In this document: piece by piece, positions 1 to 12,431 of the stretch
Numbering within the stretch: position 1 is the first letter of the stretch
Layout of the letters: each line of letters opens with the position of its first letter
From: Paramacrobiotus richtersi
Taxonomy: Eukaryota > Tardigrada > Eutardigrada > Parachela > Macrobiotidae
Direction of reading: 5' to 3'
NCBI GenBank assembly: GCA_034698045.1
Contig: JAQGAU010000053.1
Span: 1-48,383, forward strand
DNA: 48,383 bases
Notes under the pieces: model-generated
What the model saw: only the letters and a program-made list of their open reading frames with translations
Told to the model about the DNA's origin: nothing
Databases searched by the model: none
Made by a program: the position numbers and the translations under genes

Positions 1-524
1 TGGCGCGAAATCGCTCGGACAAACGTATCCCGGGCTCTTTGTAGGGCCGCTTTCTACGTTCTGTTTCCCAACGAGGTTACGCCTATCGCCAAACAAACAT
101 CGTCATCTTGATTACGAAGAACGGCATTAAAGTGCAAGTTGCAGAATTTTCTACGATTTGCATTTTTGGTTCAGGAAGGACTTCACTGACCGAAAGAAAA
201 ACGGATAAAATTAAAATCTATTGATGGGACAAAAAAAATGCGTTTTAAAGAGAAGTATTTTTGCCATGAAATAGTATCCGGGTAGGGCATATATTCCGGA
301 ACCGGTGGTACAGTATTACCGGTTACACGTGCATCCTGTGGGGACTTGGTCAGCCTAATAACTGTAACATGATACTTGACAATTGACGCAGAACATTTCA
401 CACTTCCCAATGGCAGCGTAAACGTATCGATCGTCAAATTACACAGAAGGTTTCCGTTTTCCTTTGTATCATCTCGTTAACTATAACCACTACTGTGCAC
501 TATATTATAGAATTTGAAGCAATC
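1..524. other. Upstream intergenic sequence
   Basis: No coding segment, RNA gene or repeat that I can support. It probably holds the promoter and 5' UTR of the chemoreceptor gene that starts at 525. I see no clear TATA box close to that start. Confidence 0.4.
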
Positions 525-2135
525 ATGGCAAAGCTAAATGACAGACCCAGTCACAATCAATCCATCCCCGTTCTGAGCCAAACCTTTTTATGTTTCTTCC
601 ACAAGAACGCTTCGTTGAATCGGCAGCGATCCTGCCCGTCATTCTGTCAGCATCTCGGATTATTCGCTACACTGGGTTTCCTGTTGGCCTTCTTTTTGGA
701 TGTGTACGATCTGATCTTATCCCAACAGAACGGCCGTGATATAGCCTATCAAAAGGTCAACGTTATCGTTGTGATGATCGGGTACTCGACCAGTCAGATT
801 GCGTATCTTCATGCTTGCTTATCGTGTCTGTATACCATGCTAAACGTCAAGAAGATTGTTCTTTGTATCGAGATTGTAAAGAACGCGGTGAACATGCTGG
901 ATATACGAGCTGAAAATTACAACAGAACGCGATGGATTGTATACTCTTTAACGGCATTGACGTGCGTTCTGCCTATATTTTGCGTTATTTACGATCGGAG
1001 TTTCACGTTGTTCATGACCGTAAAGTATGCATTCTGGAGTTTAACGCGATGGAAGTTCATCGTTTATGTTTATCTTATGCTGTCCGTAGCGAGATTTGTC
1101 GGGATTCAGATGTTGTTACTGCAGTATAATCTTTGCTGTATAATACATCAATGTACAGAAGAGTTGGTGTCCGATGCGCAGATTCTGTTTGAGCATATTA
1201 AAAAAGACCCATTGCCTTCGGAAACGTATGTGCAGCATTTGAAAACCTTACGACAGAAGCACGAAACAATCAGGAACATGGTGGAAGCGATGCAAGAAGC
1301 CTTCTCCGGGAAGTTTGTTATTGATCTGGTTACTGGGTTGTTTGAGATCTTGGTGGCCGTTTGCTGGTATTGTATGTGGATGGCCATTCCAAGTGCCGGG
1401 AATTCGTATAAAGCCAGTCGGATTTTTGTTACGTTTTGTGCCGGATTGATGCAGATGGTGTTGCTGATGAAGAAACCTTTGAAAATCAACCATACGGTAA
1501 AAGCAACCTTGCAGGCTTAGGGAACTAACATTAACAGCCTGCGTTTCAGAGTAATCTCCTGGAAGAGCTTTTGAAACAATTAGGACAACAAAGATGGCAG
1601 CAACTTGACAAACAAGTACGTTTGCAGTTTTTGGATCTTAAAGTGTCGTGCTTGCTTCGATGCGTTTCATATCACGATTAGAACAGATCAACGACCACAC
1701 AATTACAAAGTGTGATGTCCTTTTAAAGTGAACCATTGTTCGGCGCATTTTAGAGTAGTTTCGAACGCTGTGATCACATTTTAAATCAGTTTGAAAGAGT
1801 TCAGTTTAAAGCCAAGTGTTAGACGGTGATATCTATTTGCAGGCTGGCTTACCGATGGAGGAGGCGGATCTCTACCAAGCGTTCATGACGAACACACAAA
1901 ATAACAAGCTTCGGTTTACTGCCGGTTATTTAATGGATTTGGATCAGCGTTCGCTGTTTTCCGTACGTTCACCCACATACTCTTCTATATATGGTACAAC
2001 TACCTGAAGTGCTCCAAGCGAATAACGTACATGTCTCTGCTATAGGTCGTCCTGTCGTTGGCTGGATTCCTCTGTTTTGTAATTGAGCGAGTTGATCGCG
2101 CAATTGTTGACACTCGTGCGACTGAGCAATATTAG
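525..2135 (+). CDS. Gustatory-receptor-like 7TM chemoreceptor
   Basis: Predicted multi-pass membrane receptor of the insect-type gustatory (Gr) superfamily, 415 aa. I read four exons: 525-1496, 1550-1615, 1843-1962 and 2046-2135. All three introns (53, 227 and 83 bp) are phase 0 and lie near the C-terminus, an ancestral hallmark of insect Gr genes. The first intron has a CTAAC branch-like site. Exon 1 carries about six hydrophobic segments. The loop before TM5 (HETIRNMVEAMQEAFSGKF) resembles the Gr 'H..L......FS' region. The last two exons give a KLRFTAGYLMDLDQ segment and a final hydrophobic stretch (LSLAGFLCFVIERVD). The ATG at 525 is preferred because the same frame upstream offers only GTG. 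The classic TYhhhhhQF ending is not visible, so ligand and subfamily are unknown. The gene at 9655-11019 is a paralogue with the same exon plan. Confidence 0.78.
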
Positions 2136-2713
2136 CGGGAAGCCATTGATTAGTATTACATCGTGAATGTGATTGCGTGCACATTGCTAAATCGGATATC
2201 CCTCTTGCTGCGGTTGATTTCGGACGCTTCATTACCTGGCCATTCTGAGTGCATCAGCAGTTCCTTATAAGCGAAGTTCTCCCGACAAAGACACTGGCCT
2301 TGCCTGCACATTCCGTGTAGTTATGTTCAAAGAAAGCTGACAGTCGAACAGTTTGAGTTTATTAGTCAAGCAGTGACAGAAAGTCAATTTCTCAGTGAAA
2401 CGTTCATCGCACAGTACAATGGTTAAATAGTAACATTTCACAGCAAAAAGAAGCCTCTTCGACAAATTCATAAAAAGCTCTGAAAGTAGCTCGAAATGAT
2501 GAAAACGGATGAGTTCAAGGTCCTGTACACATGACAATTAAACACCACTGACTGCGGTGTCTCCCTTGTAAACTGTTCTACACTCAAAACAGCTAAGGTT
2601 AACATAGATGCGAGTACTATGAGAAAATGTTAGGTTTCAAGGAAGAAACATGGACAATCCTGGATCAGTTGGAATGGTACGACGAGACGATAAAACCACA
2701 GAATACGAAGCGC
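2136..2713. other. Intergenic, between convergent genes
   Basis: About 580 bp between the 3' ends of the Gr-like gene (+) and the unknown nuclear-protein gene (-). I see no supportable gene. It should contain the two 3' UTRs. Confidence 0.4.
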
Positions 2714-4448
2714 TTAGCTCTGGCTGAGTCTGATGTGGCTAAACGCGGTATGGAACTGGGCGTTGGTCGGCTGGGGTTGGCCTCGCTCCTGGCAGAAATC
2801 ACTCACAAGCTCTAGAGAAAACAAAGAGACATTTCAAAGACTGCGGAATGCTCTTTTAATATCTAGATTCCCAGTCATATTACGACTCTTCCATGAATAG
2901 TTTAGAAAAGACAGGTCATTCTTACCAGTGGCCAGTTTCAATCGTGCCTGATCGGTGTATTTCGCCGTGTGGGCACGCAGTTCCGCCAGTGAGAAGAGAC
3001 CATGAAGAGCCAATTTAAAAGCCATGTACCAGGTTTTCGCCTTACTCACTTCCTCCTACAACAAATAAAGTGGGTCAATGCATTCGTCACCGTCTCAGTG
3101 AGGTTATCGTAAACTCTGAATGCAGTATCTTACCCGGAGCTCGTCAGAATCATTGTCGTTGTGCAGAGCAAACGCCGGCGCTTGCTCGAAAGGCATGCTC
3201 GCATGGCGGCGGGTCTTCTTGGTCCCACTCTGCAATGTAGAACACCCAGATCAGCGACATTTACCGAGATCGAAAAACACTGATTTACACACATATGTGA
3301 ATTCCAGACTAAATTGAACACTGTATGTTTAACTAAACTGAACATATACTCCATTGCACCATGTTCTTGAAGTTTGCGATTCTACAGCAGCTACAGTGAA
3401 TAGTCAACTACTGTATGCATATGCCATATTCAGTTATACAATTTGATACTAATGCGAATCACTGTCAAGAACAGGCACAGTACGTACTCGAGTTTTCGTC
3501 TTGGAAGGATGGGTTCCCGGTGCAGCCGTGGGAGGAGCTTCGAAATCCAGTGACAGATCATGGTTCAAGTCGGCGCCGAATCCCACAAAAGTATTCGCCT
3601 AGAACAAGACGACTGTTTATAGTGACTGTGACTGCATACGTTACGCTGCGCACAGAGCAACGTCTATGTAGTGCGCCAGCCACATCGGCGTGGATTACGC
3701 GATGGCTGCGCCATCTGTGTACAGCCGTAAAGTAATCGGTACAGCGACCTTGCAGAGTGCGCGTAATACTTCCCCTGCTCATACTGACGAAAATAAATAA
3801 ACTAATTAATAAATGTTGTTTTAATTAACGAAACCACTATGATGCGGAACACACTGACAATAACGATATCGAAATTAGCTGATGATGGAACAATTTCCGG
3901 TTTGACTAAAGCTGTTTAATTACAGAGAAGAAGCGGTACAAGCCACATTTATGTAACCGGCCTAGTTTAACTAAGTACTACGCCATTTGACGTCAAAACC
4001 CACGTACCCGTTTCCTCTTGGAGGCCCCTCTGCCCGTGGCCGATCTAATCACGAGCCCTGCCACATTCCCGGGAAGCAGGGTATTGGGCGACTGCGGAAT
4101 GGACTCTGGCGCACTGACAGTCGATGGCGTAGTGGGCGCAGCCGTAAAGAACGTCGGTCCAGTGGGCATTGGCGTAACGGGCGTTGTGATGACGGGCGCA
4201 GCCAGCACGGTGCCATTGGCGCGTTGGCCCGAGTAGAAGTGGGGATAGCGCGTCGGCATCATCCCGAAGACCACGCGCATCGGCACGGACATGGCCCAGA
4301 AATGATCCTTCTGTTTGAGGGCGGCAAACGCCTCCGGGATCCCATATAATGCCAAGGCAAACTGGTGACGGGTTTCGGGATCAACGGCCAGATCGGTGTC
4401 GGGGAATCCCATGAAGGTGGTTGGATTGTAATCTCCCCAATCGGCCAT
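2714..4448 (-). CDS. Unrecognised 291-aa basic, probably nuclear protein
   Basis: I assembled five exons by matching splice sites and phases: 4448-4008, 3598-3488, 3229-3134, 3055-2926 and 2811-2714. They total 876 nt (292 codons with stop). Introns 1-3 are phase 0 and intron 4 is phase 1, with donors such as GTACGT and GTAAGA. The N-terminus (MADWGDYNPTTFMGFPDTD) is followed by a folded-looking region to about residue 80. A proline/threonine-rich stretch (about 85-125) and basic patches follow (SKRKR at the end of exon 1, KTKTR and TKKTRR in exons 2-3), which look like nuclear-localisation signals. The C-terminal 75 residues look helical (AKTWYMAFKLALHGLFSLAE). I chose the ATG with GCC after it at 4448; an in-frame ATG five codons upstream is possible. 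I do not recognise the family and infer nuclear location only from the basic patches. Confidence 0.72.
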
Positions 4449-6039
4449 TTTAATGCACACCAAAAGGGACTTGTAAAAAAGAATCTTTGCACTTAGTATT
4501 TACGTACAAAGCAGCACAGTAGCCAGTGTAAAAGTGGAATAAAATTTTCGGTTGACGCAGACTCGAAAAAATGGAGAAATGAAAAACACCGAATGCAAAA
4601 TTCGCTTGGTCAGATGAACAGTGTGTTCAGCAGCGCTAGCTAAAGCCGATTGCGTAGTGGAAACAATGATCTCCCGCCTACGCTCTCTGACTGACCAGTA
4701 ATATCCTGTTGCTGAGTTGCTCACATTCAGAACTGCAGTAGTACATACATCCTGTTATGCTCATTGTATGGTACGTCGAAAGGACATTGTATTGTTTGTT
4801 ATGTGGAAAAGTCAGCCTACTGAACAGGACATGAGTTACCTGGCAGACCCGCAGTTCGGAGGCACAAGTTTCAGAAAAATGTTTAGCCAATACAAAAACT
4901 AATTACATACCGGGAACTGACTTGTTAAAATACCCAGTTCGCATGCTGTTTGGTACAGAACTAGTCGGAATGAGTAGAAACCTGCTCCCGGCATGCTGGT
5001 CACCGGCTTACAGAAAGCCGTTAAAACAGACATCAAATATTTCAAAGAGGATCAACAGTCCCACAGACTGTGACAGACAGGACTTTACCCATTTTACCGT
5101 TAGACACAACCGAACATGATAAAAACCAAGAACCAGAAACTCTTGACTGTTATGTAGTATTCAGCACGCTTCCGGTTTTTAGGATTTGATTACGGGGTCT
5201 TTGTGCTGGCAGAGTACATCTAACTTCAGCGAAAAACACGACCAAACCGGAAATGTATGCCAGCTTGCGGCGTTTACCACATAGCGCATTTTCTAACTAA
5301 AGGCAACATAACGGGGCTTATAATAATTACACACACACTTCCTCCATTTGCGATTCCACTGATTCTCACAGCTCTTTTGGTGTAGTACAGATACCACGTC
5401 GCCCGTTTTCAGGTTAAGGGAACCCACGATCGACAATGTACTGGTTGAACGGTCGCATTTTGCTCCTCTTTTCCATCGGTACGCCGTAACCTGATGTTCG
5501 CCAAATTGACGGTATAAAAATCATAATGCTGTGTTTTATTAAATTTCAGGCTGGATTGCAACGGGTGTGCTGTTCAACTTTGATCTCTCTTCTCGGCGCC
5601 CTGACGAACCGTGTGAGCCATCTGGATTTGCACCTTGACAACACCCTTCTAGCAGAGCACCAACCGTCAACTTTTGTTCTACTGAAAACTACATCCAACT
5701 TTTCGGCAGCAGGAAAACGGTAAATCGATGTTATTTTTCCCAAGCAGCAATCTACGAAGTTTAGTCGTATCTAAAGCAATAAAAATGTCATTTAATGTGA
5801 TCAGGTAGTGAGTGGGGTATGACAATGTTAAACGTTGTACAGCGTTCAGAGTGTTCGACTAGGGAAAATCTCCATTTGCCATTTTTCTGATTTTTAGACT
5901 TTCCTCCAAAAGATCGAGGTGATACGAAAGCACAGCGCAAACCGGGCAACATTCCTGTATCTTCTATCTCCCCACGCATCCCTAGTTGACGCTTCCATCC
6001 TGGCGCCGATCGCCATGCAAGCAAGTTGTCTTGTTCATC
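4449..6039. other. Gene-poor tract
   Basis: No gene I can support. A TATA-like TATAAAAA lies near 5513. A possible spliced segment at about 5549-5719 has a TTTCAG acceptor and an ACG/GTAAAT donor, but I cannot place it in a gene. It might belong to the leucine-rich fragment that follows. Confidence 0.3.
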
Positions 6040-6460
6040 ATGGAACAAATGTCCGACGAAGATATCACCTCCCGATTTCCCGCCATCAGCTTCACCAATT
6101 TACTCGATCTGCGCTTCCGGTACTGCTCTGGACTACGGGTCCACCTGGCCGATTTCAGTGGAATGGATAACATTCGCGCCATCGAATTCAAGGCGTCTCC
6201 CTTAGAGTGGGTGGAGCAATGGACTTTTACGGATCTGCCGACCCTGCAGACGTTGGCTCTGGGTAATGCCATCGGGGATTGGAACATGGATCGGTTCGGT
6301 GTTTGGCAGCGACTCAAGTGCGGCGCGAAGAATGCCTGGTTGTGGGGGTTTGTTAAGGGGAAACCTGAACTGCAGGAAAGCCGACGTACTGGGAGATATT
6401 TACGCTTGGGAACTTTACAAGCATTTCCTTGAATGTGGATCAACCCAGTGTGGACTGTAA
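6040..6460 (+). pseudogene. Leucine-rich-repeat protein C-terminal fragment, frameshifted
   Basis: The frame opening at ATG 6040 encodes leucine-rich-repeat-like sequence (for example NLLDLRFRYCSGL, then FTDLPTLQTLALGN). It then reaches an LRR C-terminal cap in which AWLWGFVKGKPEL is visible. The rest of the cap (NCRKADVLGDIYAWELYKHF, then LECG) continues in another frame, which ends at 6460. The switch lies near 6364-6372, so a one-base indel splits the cysteine-rich cap. LRR caps of this type sit on extracellular or membrane receptors, but neither a signal peptide nor a transmembrane segment is visible here. It may be a dead fragment, or an intact exon with an assembly error. Confidence 0.5.
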
Positions 6461-9116
6461 GGGAAACATGAAAGCCGGCGCCGTCGTTTAATTACCGGAC
6501 TTTTAATGGTCGATTTGAAGAAGCAAAGTGTCGTGGGCGTACATGGTTTCATTTACTAGACTGCGTTTAATCTCGTCCCTTGGGCAATAGCGAGTAAGCT
6601 GCGTATTGCTGTTACCGCCGAGAAAGAACCGATGTTTCGCTACGCACTTTGATTGCCGGATAATCCAGTATTTTGTCATGCTGTGTCTCGATATAAATCT
6701 ATTATCATAAGTTATGGTTTTCGCTGTTACGTTGCTTCAAAGGGTAAACGAACAGACATACATACGTGACTGTTTGTTATGCTACGGCACAAAATCCCAA
6801 TCCAAACCATGGTTTCTATGGCATCCTGCAGGTATATACCAATATCCGCAGTACCAGAGAAGTACTTAACAGAGAATTAATACATTAAATGTTTTTGTTT
6901 GTACCATACAATATTACAAGTGCTATGTTTTAGGCTTCACGACCAGTTTTTACATATACTTAAGAACAGCATTCACTGTACAACGGTACGTGTTTTCCGG
7001 AGAACCTAGTGAAACAACACAGCAATCAGGCCTTTCTTGTGCATCTCAGGTCGACATACGCGTTGCCTTTCAAGATTTTGATTATGTAACGTGTTCGAGT
7101 CTTTGTTCAGTAAACAAAGAACACTCGAAGAGTGCAATCTGCACAGACCTTCTAAAGCATCTTTTGTGGCCGCTGTGTACAACGATAAGAATGTCCACCC
7201 ATAAGCCGTATCCACAACCACGCCCTTCGGGAATTCTCGTTTTGTTGAGAGCTCTTTCTGGTTCTTGTGTGCCACGTACAGAATCAGTTGGCAATGGGAA
7301 GTGAAAGGCATATGCAGCTAGTAGTGCAGCTGACTGCCGCTTTCGTCACATTTCACGCAGGTACGTTGATCAGTGTCATATTGTATGTGCTGCACAAATT
7401 CCACAACGGATCTTTCCTGCAAGGGACTTCACCATTATTGTTCTCGTCATAAAGTTCTGATGTTCGAAATTCTATCAAAACTAAGGCTCCATACGAAATA
7501 ACAATCTTTTTTGCGTCTGAATTGATGTGTGAACTTTGCACGAATAACGCGAAATTGTCTTCTTTTTATTCCCCAGTTTTCTATCCTTTTTTACCTCCGG
7601 TGTTATAAGAAGTTTTGGCTACACACAGAGTGTTCAACTTCATTAAAATCGGTCTGCAGTCTAATGTGTCTAACGCTATGTAACTCTGCATATTATAGTT
7701 TCTACCACCAGACGATGCTATGTGGGATGGGACGTCATGGGTGATGCGCCCTGGCAGGAACTCAGTCTTCAAACCTAGAAGGGCCTGAACCAAATGAACG
7801 GGAGTGATGTTGTCTGTTCGCCAGACGTTAACAGTTGTTTTCTGGCTAGTACCAATTATTACCGTACGTTTCCCATCAAGGCACGACGTAAGTCATTTTA
7901 CCAATTAACCCTCCTCTCGTTCACTTGGGTTAGTTCTACGTTGTGACCTTTCCGGAGCGCAATCTGTTGTTTACTTGAAAAGTGAAGGGATATCGGTATG
8001 TTTTCTATTTGTTTGATTAGCGAAGTTTGTGTCTGTTAAACAAGGATGTTACGATTATCGTTATGGTTCGGGTCGGACATTTTCACACTGCGAGAATGAC
8101 GGTTCGGAAGATGGGGCCTTAGTCTGATGGGCTATGGAGTAGAAGATAATATTAATTTAATTGGGCAAAAGCCACCGACACAAATAACAAGTGCACAGGC
8201 ACTTAGAGGGACACTACAAGGTAAAATGTCAAATGTCAAAAAAACAACCAGCATCACCACCACGATTAGTGCAAAGTGCCCAGAACAGCGGCAGCGTTGC
8301 CTTTAATAACAGCTAAGCTAAAACGACTTAGTAGAAGAGTAGAAGATGTTACTGCAACACCTCTGACTACTGCAATGGGCTTTGGTATCCCGACCAAAAT
8401 CCAGACATGCAGATCAATCGTCAGTGGTGCTACGTTTGGTATTAGATCATTACCTAATTTTAGTTTCTTAGTTTTAATTTTTGAGTTTACCCATCTGCGC
8501 AGCAGCCCTGTGTTTTGATTGCAGCTTTGCACCGCTCCGAGCTTTCTTTCAAGCATCAGCGGAGAACAATTACCTAGTATTATATTTTTACTGTACAGTA
8601 TTCTGTAATGTTTTATGTGCTGTATGTTGTGGATTTTTCTGTGTGAAATTTAACGTTTTTCTTCATTAGTTAGATGTGAATTTAGCGATCGCTTATACCT
8701 GAGATGGTTGTTTAGTCTTCGGGTAAATACGCCTTTCTATGGTAACAGTCGTAGTTGACATGACTGTAGTCCATGCTGCTGAGTTCGCAGAGCTCTTCAC
8801 ATCAAGTTGCAGAATATTACAATTTACAGTATTTAAACCATCAAAGTGTTATTCTGTGCCTCACATTCTTCTCTTTGAGTATGGCGTCAAACTACACCGC
8901 TAATCAGGCAAGCGCAAATTCCCATTAAAACATAATTTTTGGTGCGTCAGTGAATTTTTGATTTTAGTATGAAGGGGCATACAAATTGGGTAACATGAGA
9001 ATCTGGCAGACTGGTAACGGCCAACTACGAAAAGATCCTGCTGCGAAGGTGCTGGAATGCATGCCAAGTAAAACCTGCTTATATTCCTCTTGTTTCTGTG
9101 AACAACGGAGCTAACA
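6461..9116. other. Gene-poor tract with one candidate signal-peptide exon
   Basis: There is no complete gene that I can support in this 2.6 kb. One possible first exon spans 7294-7360. Its ATG opens a signal-peptide-like sequence (MQLVVQLTAAFVTFHA) ending at a CAG/GTACGT donor in phase 1. No convincing following exon was found, so I give it low weight. Confidence 0.25.
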
Positions 9117-9555
9117 ATGACTGCGCTTTTCTTGGCTGACTCCAACAATTGTAGCGCCCTAACTTTGAACCGGGCGTCACCGTGCCCTTTTGTGATCTCA
9201 ACGGGCGCTTTGTGGACACAAAGTATCGCGCTCCAAAGGCTACAGCGTATCCGAAGTAAGGAGCTATACAAGTTTACACTGCAGTGTATGAAATGCAGAC
9301 AGAATGTGTTACAGCTTCGTGCATACGTGGCATTTGCCACGCCGTTTGGACATCCATCCAAAGATGTTGAATCCCACAGCGAGAAGCTCTAAAGCAGCAG
9401 AGGCGCTAAAGACTGCACACCAACAGGGGCTTGAAGCGGTTAACCCGCCATTAGAGCAAAGAATTCGCCAAGGACAACAGAATGAACAGGAATGTGCTAA
9501 GAAGAAGAAGCTGCAGATTAAGGAGCAACCATGTATTATTACTACGAGTATATAA
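9117..9555 (+). pseudogene. Possible YJU2/CWC16-like remnant
   Basis: Two overlapping plus-strand frames together look like a decayed protein. The frame to 9392 has KELYKFTLQCMKCRQN, recalling the second CxxC zinc-ribbon half of YJU2 (CCDC94) splicing factors, then SHSEKL. The frame to 9555 continues with AEALKTAHQQGLEAVNPPLE and a lysine-rich tail, recalling the coiled region after that motif. No start or first CxxC half is visible and the frames must be bridged. The resemblance is from memory and weak, so this could be unrelated sequence. Confidence 0.22.
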
Positions 9556-9654
9556 AATGCATTCTATTTTGACGCACACTATGTGCAAAAAGTCCTGATG
9601 CCGACGTCTCGGACATCTTACTATTATAAATCTGTTTGAACTCTTAAGAGGTAA

Positions 9655-11019
9655 CTATACTGCAAAGCTTTGATTAGCGTTAGTAAACTGGCTTTTCTGT
9701 ATCGTTTCCTGTGCGCTTTCCATGCGATCGATGGCAAACAACGTGAAACCGATGACGAAGTATCCGATCTACAGAAAAACAAACACTGAGACCCAGTCGC
9801 ATTTTTCGGCAACGCTGCAAATTCCACAACATCTACCGTAAATAAAGTGGCTGGAGTTAGGCGTATTACATCACTGCCTACGGAAACCGTTAGCTCTTTC
9901 CCATGTGATCGTTCGGCCAGGGCTTTCGTCAGTGTGTATTCGACAAACAACGGGCTCTACGATTGAACTCTTGCATTAAACGGAGCGTTAGTGCTGTAAC
10001 GCAGATGCATACGTACCGTCGATCTTGTTTTCTGCCTTTGATAAACGAAGTCTGCCAGTGCATTTGCCAATTGCACTTGCTAAAAGAAACATAATCTCTT
10101 AACAAACTCATAACCAATTAGAATGAAAATCTAGACTGGATACCATATTTGTCAACAGGACTGGCAAGTGCAGAGTCATCCAGAATTGCAGCGCTAACAC
10201 CGGAATGGTTATTGAAAATTTGAGAATCTTCCTCATCGGTGCCAGCTCGGGAACATACGCGTACAGCACAAACCATGAAACGGTTACAAGCACTTCCAAC
10301 GTATCGCAAACAATACAAATGAATATCGGCCAGGAAAAAGCATTTTCAACAGTTCGAACGGTGTTGACCAGAACATCGTACTTGCGGTGCATGCTTTTAA
10401 CGACATCAAAAAAGTCGTCAGCGTCTTTTTTCTTGGCGAGCATACAAGTGGCTTCGGTTATTTCATTCAACAAGACTTCACCCTCGTTTATAAAGCTCAC
10501 GCAGGCGTAGGCAAATAGACTTTCGGAAACACATGCAATTAGAACTGGAAAAGAGTGAACAAGAGCAGTCAAGTAGTTTGATTCTTGCAACGAAACATCA
10601 AAGATGAAGTAAGATGCTCGGACGACAGTGCTAGTCGCAGCAGCTCCTTGTAAAGTCACTGCGAAGCGCAATAACGCGCTAACCAGCAATAAGACAAATC
10701 CAAAGAACACCTTACGGTAGTGCCCATTTCGCAGTCGGCTTAGTAGCTTTAGAACTGGCAATAAACCTAGTTTACGCAGAAGAAACACGAACCTCTCCGA
10801 CTGTACTGCGAGAATGACACAAATGCCGCAACCGCGTAGAAGAATGGTCTGCGTCTGTAATAAGCTCGTAGCGGCCAGGATAGGACTGGCGCCGATCAGG
10901 TCCGCGTTGAGAAAGGGAGAACTAGAATAGTTCTTCATGTCGCCCAGGTCCAGAACGGTCATGATGGAGAAGACGATTGTCCACGCGCAGAAAGCGATTT
11001 TGCGTTTGCTGCAGGACAT
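9655..11019 (-). CDS. Gustatory-receptor-like 7TM chemoreceptor (paralogue)
   Basis: Predicted membrane chemoreceptor of 390 aa. Exons are 11019-10144, 10079-10017, 9956-9837 and 9768-9655. All introns are phase 0, the same plan as the gene at 525-2135: exon 3 is 120 nt in both, and exon 2 is 63 versus 66 nt. The pre-TM5 loop (MHRKYDVLVNTVRTVENAFS) aligns with the paralogue, as do the TM5 block (DTLEVLVTVSWF) and the last exon (IGYFVIGFTLFAIDR). Exon 1 starts at an ATG with MSCSKRKIAF and holds about six hydrophobic helices. The alternative of reading exon 1 to its in-frame stop at 10108 would remove TM7. It is less likely because the downstream exons match the paralogue in phase and length. 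Ligand unknown. Confidence 0.75.
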
Positions 11020-12431
11020 TTTCGAGGAAAGGAGGGTGTGGGAAAAAGAGCAAGGACAAGCAGTACAAGGGATGGCTTCAAGAAATTGGAGCTGAGCTCA
11101 GTTTTGCGGGTTAAGCGGTAGTTAATGAACGAGAGTACAGATAGTCGATCCTCCAGGATATTTTGCAGTTACATGCACGACTTTGGATCCGAAACATGGA
11201 GTGTGATTCAGAGTTCCAACATGTTCTGGCAATGTGCATAACAATTCCATTAAGGAGATTGCTCTCAAGAGAATTGTTTGCACACACCGCATTCTGGTAT
11301 TCAACCAGCTTCGGCTAACTCAAACAGGTATCGGCAGCCGTATGTGTGCCGAACTATCGGTCGCGGTTTAAGGGCAAGATGATGAGCATACAGTGAGGTT
11401 CGAGGCTTGCTAGCTGATTCCTCGGCGTTTTGTATCCACAGCAAGAATACAATGTACCTCCAAGGTATACTCGTCAAAATTAATCTCTCTCCATTGGTTT
11501 AATCCGGACAATTTTATCGGCTGCCATTAAATGATATACTGATCCTAACTTCATTGCTGGGCCCGGGACGGCCTTCTTTCGAATGTGACTAGTCTTCCCT
11601 GTTACTCTTGTGAGACGAACGCAGTGCAACTTCTTGTAACGAAAACACAAAAAGTATTCAGTATTTTGCCGGTATTTTTGGCTTGCTGTTTCTGGGTGAC
11701 CCGGAAGTCAGGACGTCCATTAGTCATCTTTTGGCAGAAAAAAACGCGTAGAACGTAAACTCTGATCTTCAGTGAGAATTCGGAGAAAAGGATCTGCAGT
11801 ACACTGCGTTTAAACAGTGGCAGCAAAAAAGTACAAACTACACGAATTTTTACATCTCTTATTATATACAGTAGGCGTGCCTACCTACATACCTATAAGT
11901 ACTTACCTACCTATCTATATTACGAGTAACGTAAAAAAGGTAGCATACTGAATGTGCGCTGTCGAAGTAGGTACAGTCAATGAAATATGGGTATCAATGT
12001 TCGCTTACTCTCTGGTGTGGTTTGCTTTAATGCCGGAAAACAAAAATTGGCATAGTCTCAATTTATCCGTTTGTTTGCTTATTAAGATAGGTAGACCCTA
12101 TTTCTTTTTATAAACTGACACTCAACCATTAAGAACCTGTGGAGTCCGATAACAACACCAAGTCTAATGATACGTGAGCGCCACACTTTATGCAGTGCAC
12201 CCACTTACTGATATGCACATAATAATATCCATAAGTGCTGACAGAACGGTAAACACTTCTTTAGTAACCTACTAACCGGGGATATGTATCAGTACCCAAT
12301 CGCGAAACTTCTAGTATGCGGAACCTTAATCACACTATTTCGCAGTTTGCACTTGCGACTAGCGGTAGGTTTACATCATAAACTGCATATGTTCTTCCAG
12401 CGGATGTGGGCCAGTATAACTGCTCTTAAAC
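11020..12431. other. Intergenic, divergent promoters
   Basis: About 1.4 kb between a minus-strand receptor and a plus-strand GPCR, so it should hold both promoters. I see no coding segment. It contains a degenerate TACC/TACT microsatellite near 11876-11925. Confidence 0.4.
11876..11925. repeat. Degenerate TACC/TACT microsatellite
   Basis: A run of imperfect four-base units (CTAC, CTAC, ATAC, CTAT, and so on) is visible directly. Simple-sequence repeat with no assigned function. Confidence 0.6.

Noticed and set aside
1963..2007. Sequence in the third intron of the first Gr-like gene reads TFTHILFYIWYNYLK in one frame, resembling the Gr TM7 tail after a frameshift.
   Set aside because: A clean phase-0 intron (1963-2045) leads to an exon matching the last exon of the paralogue, with equal exon-3 length in both genes. 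The resemblance is probably chance or an old remnant.
2627..2815. Plus-strand 62-codon ATG frame with protein-like composition.
   Set aside because: It is antisense to the last exon of the five-exon minus-strand gene, which is supported by splice phase.
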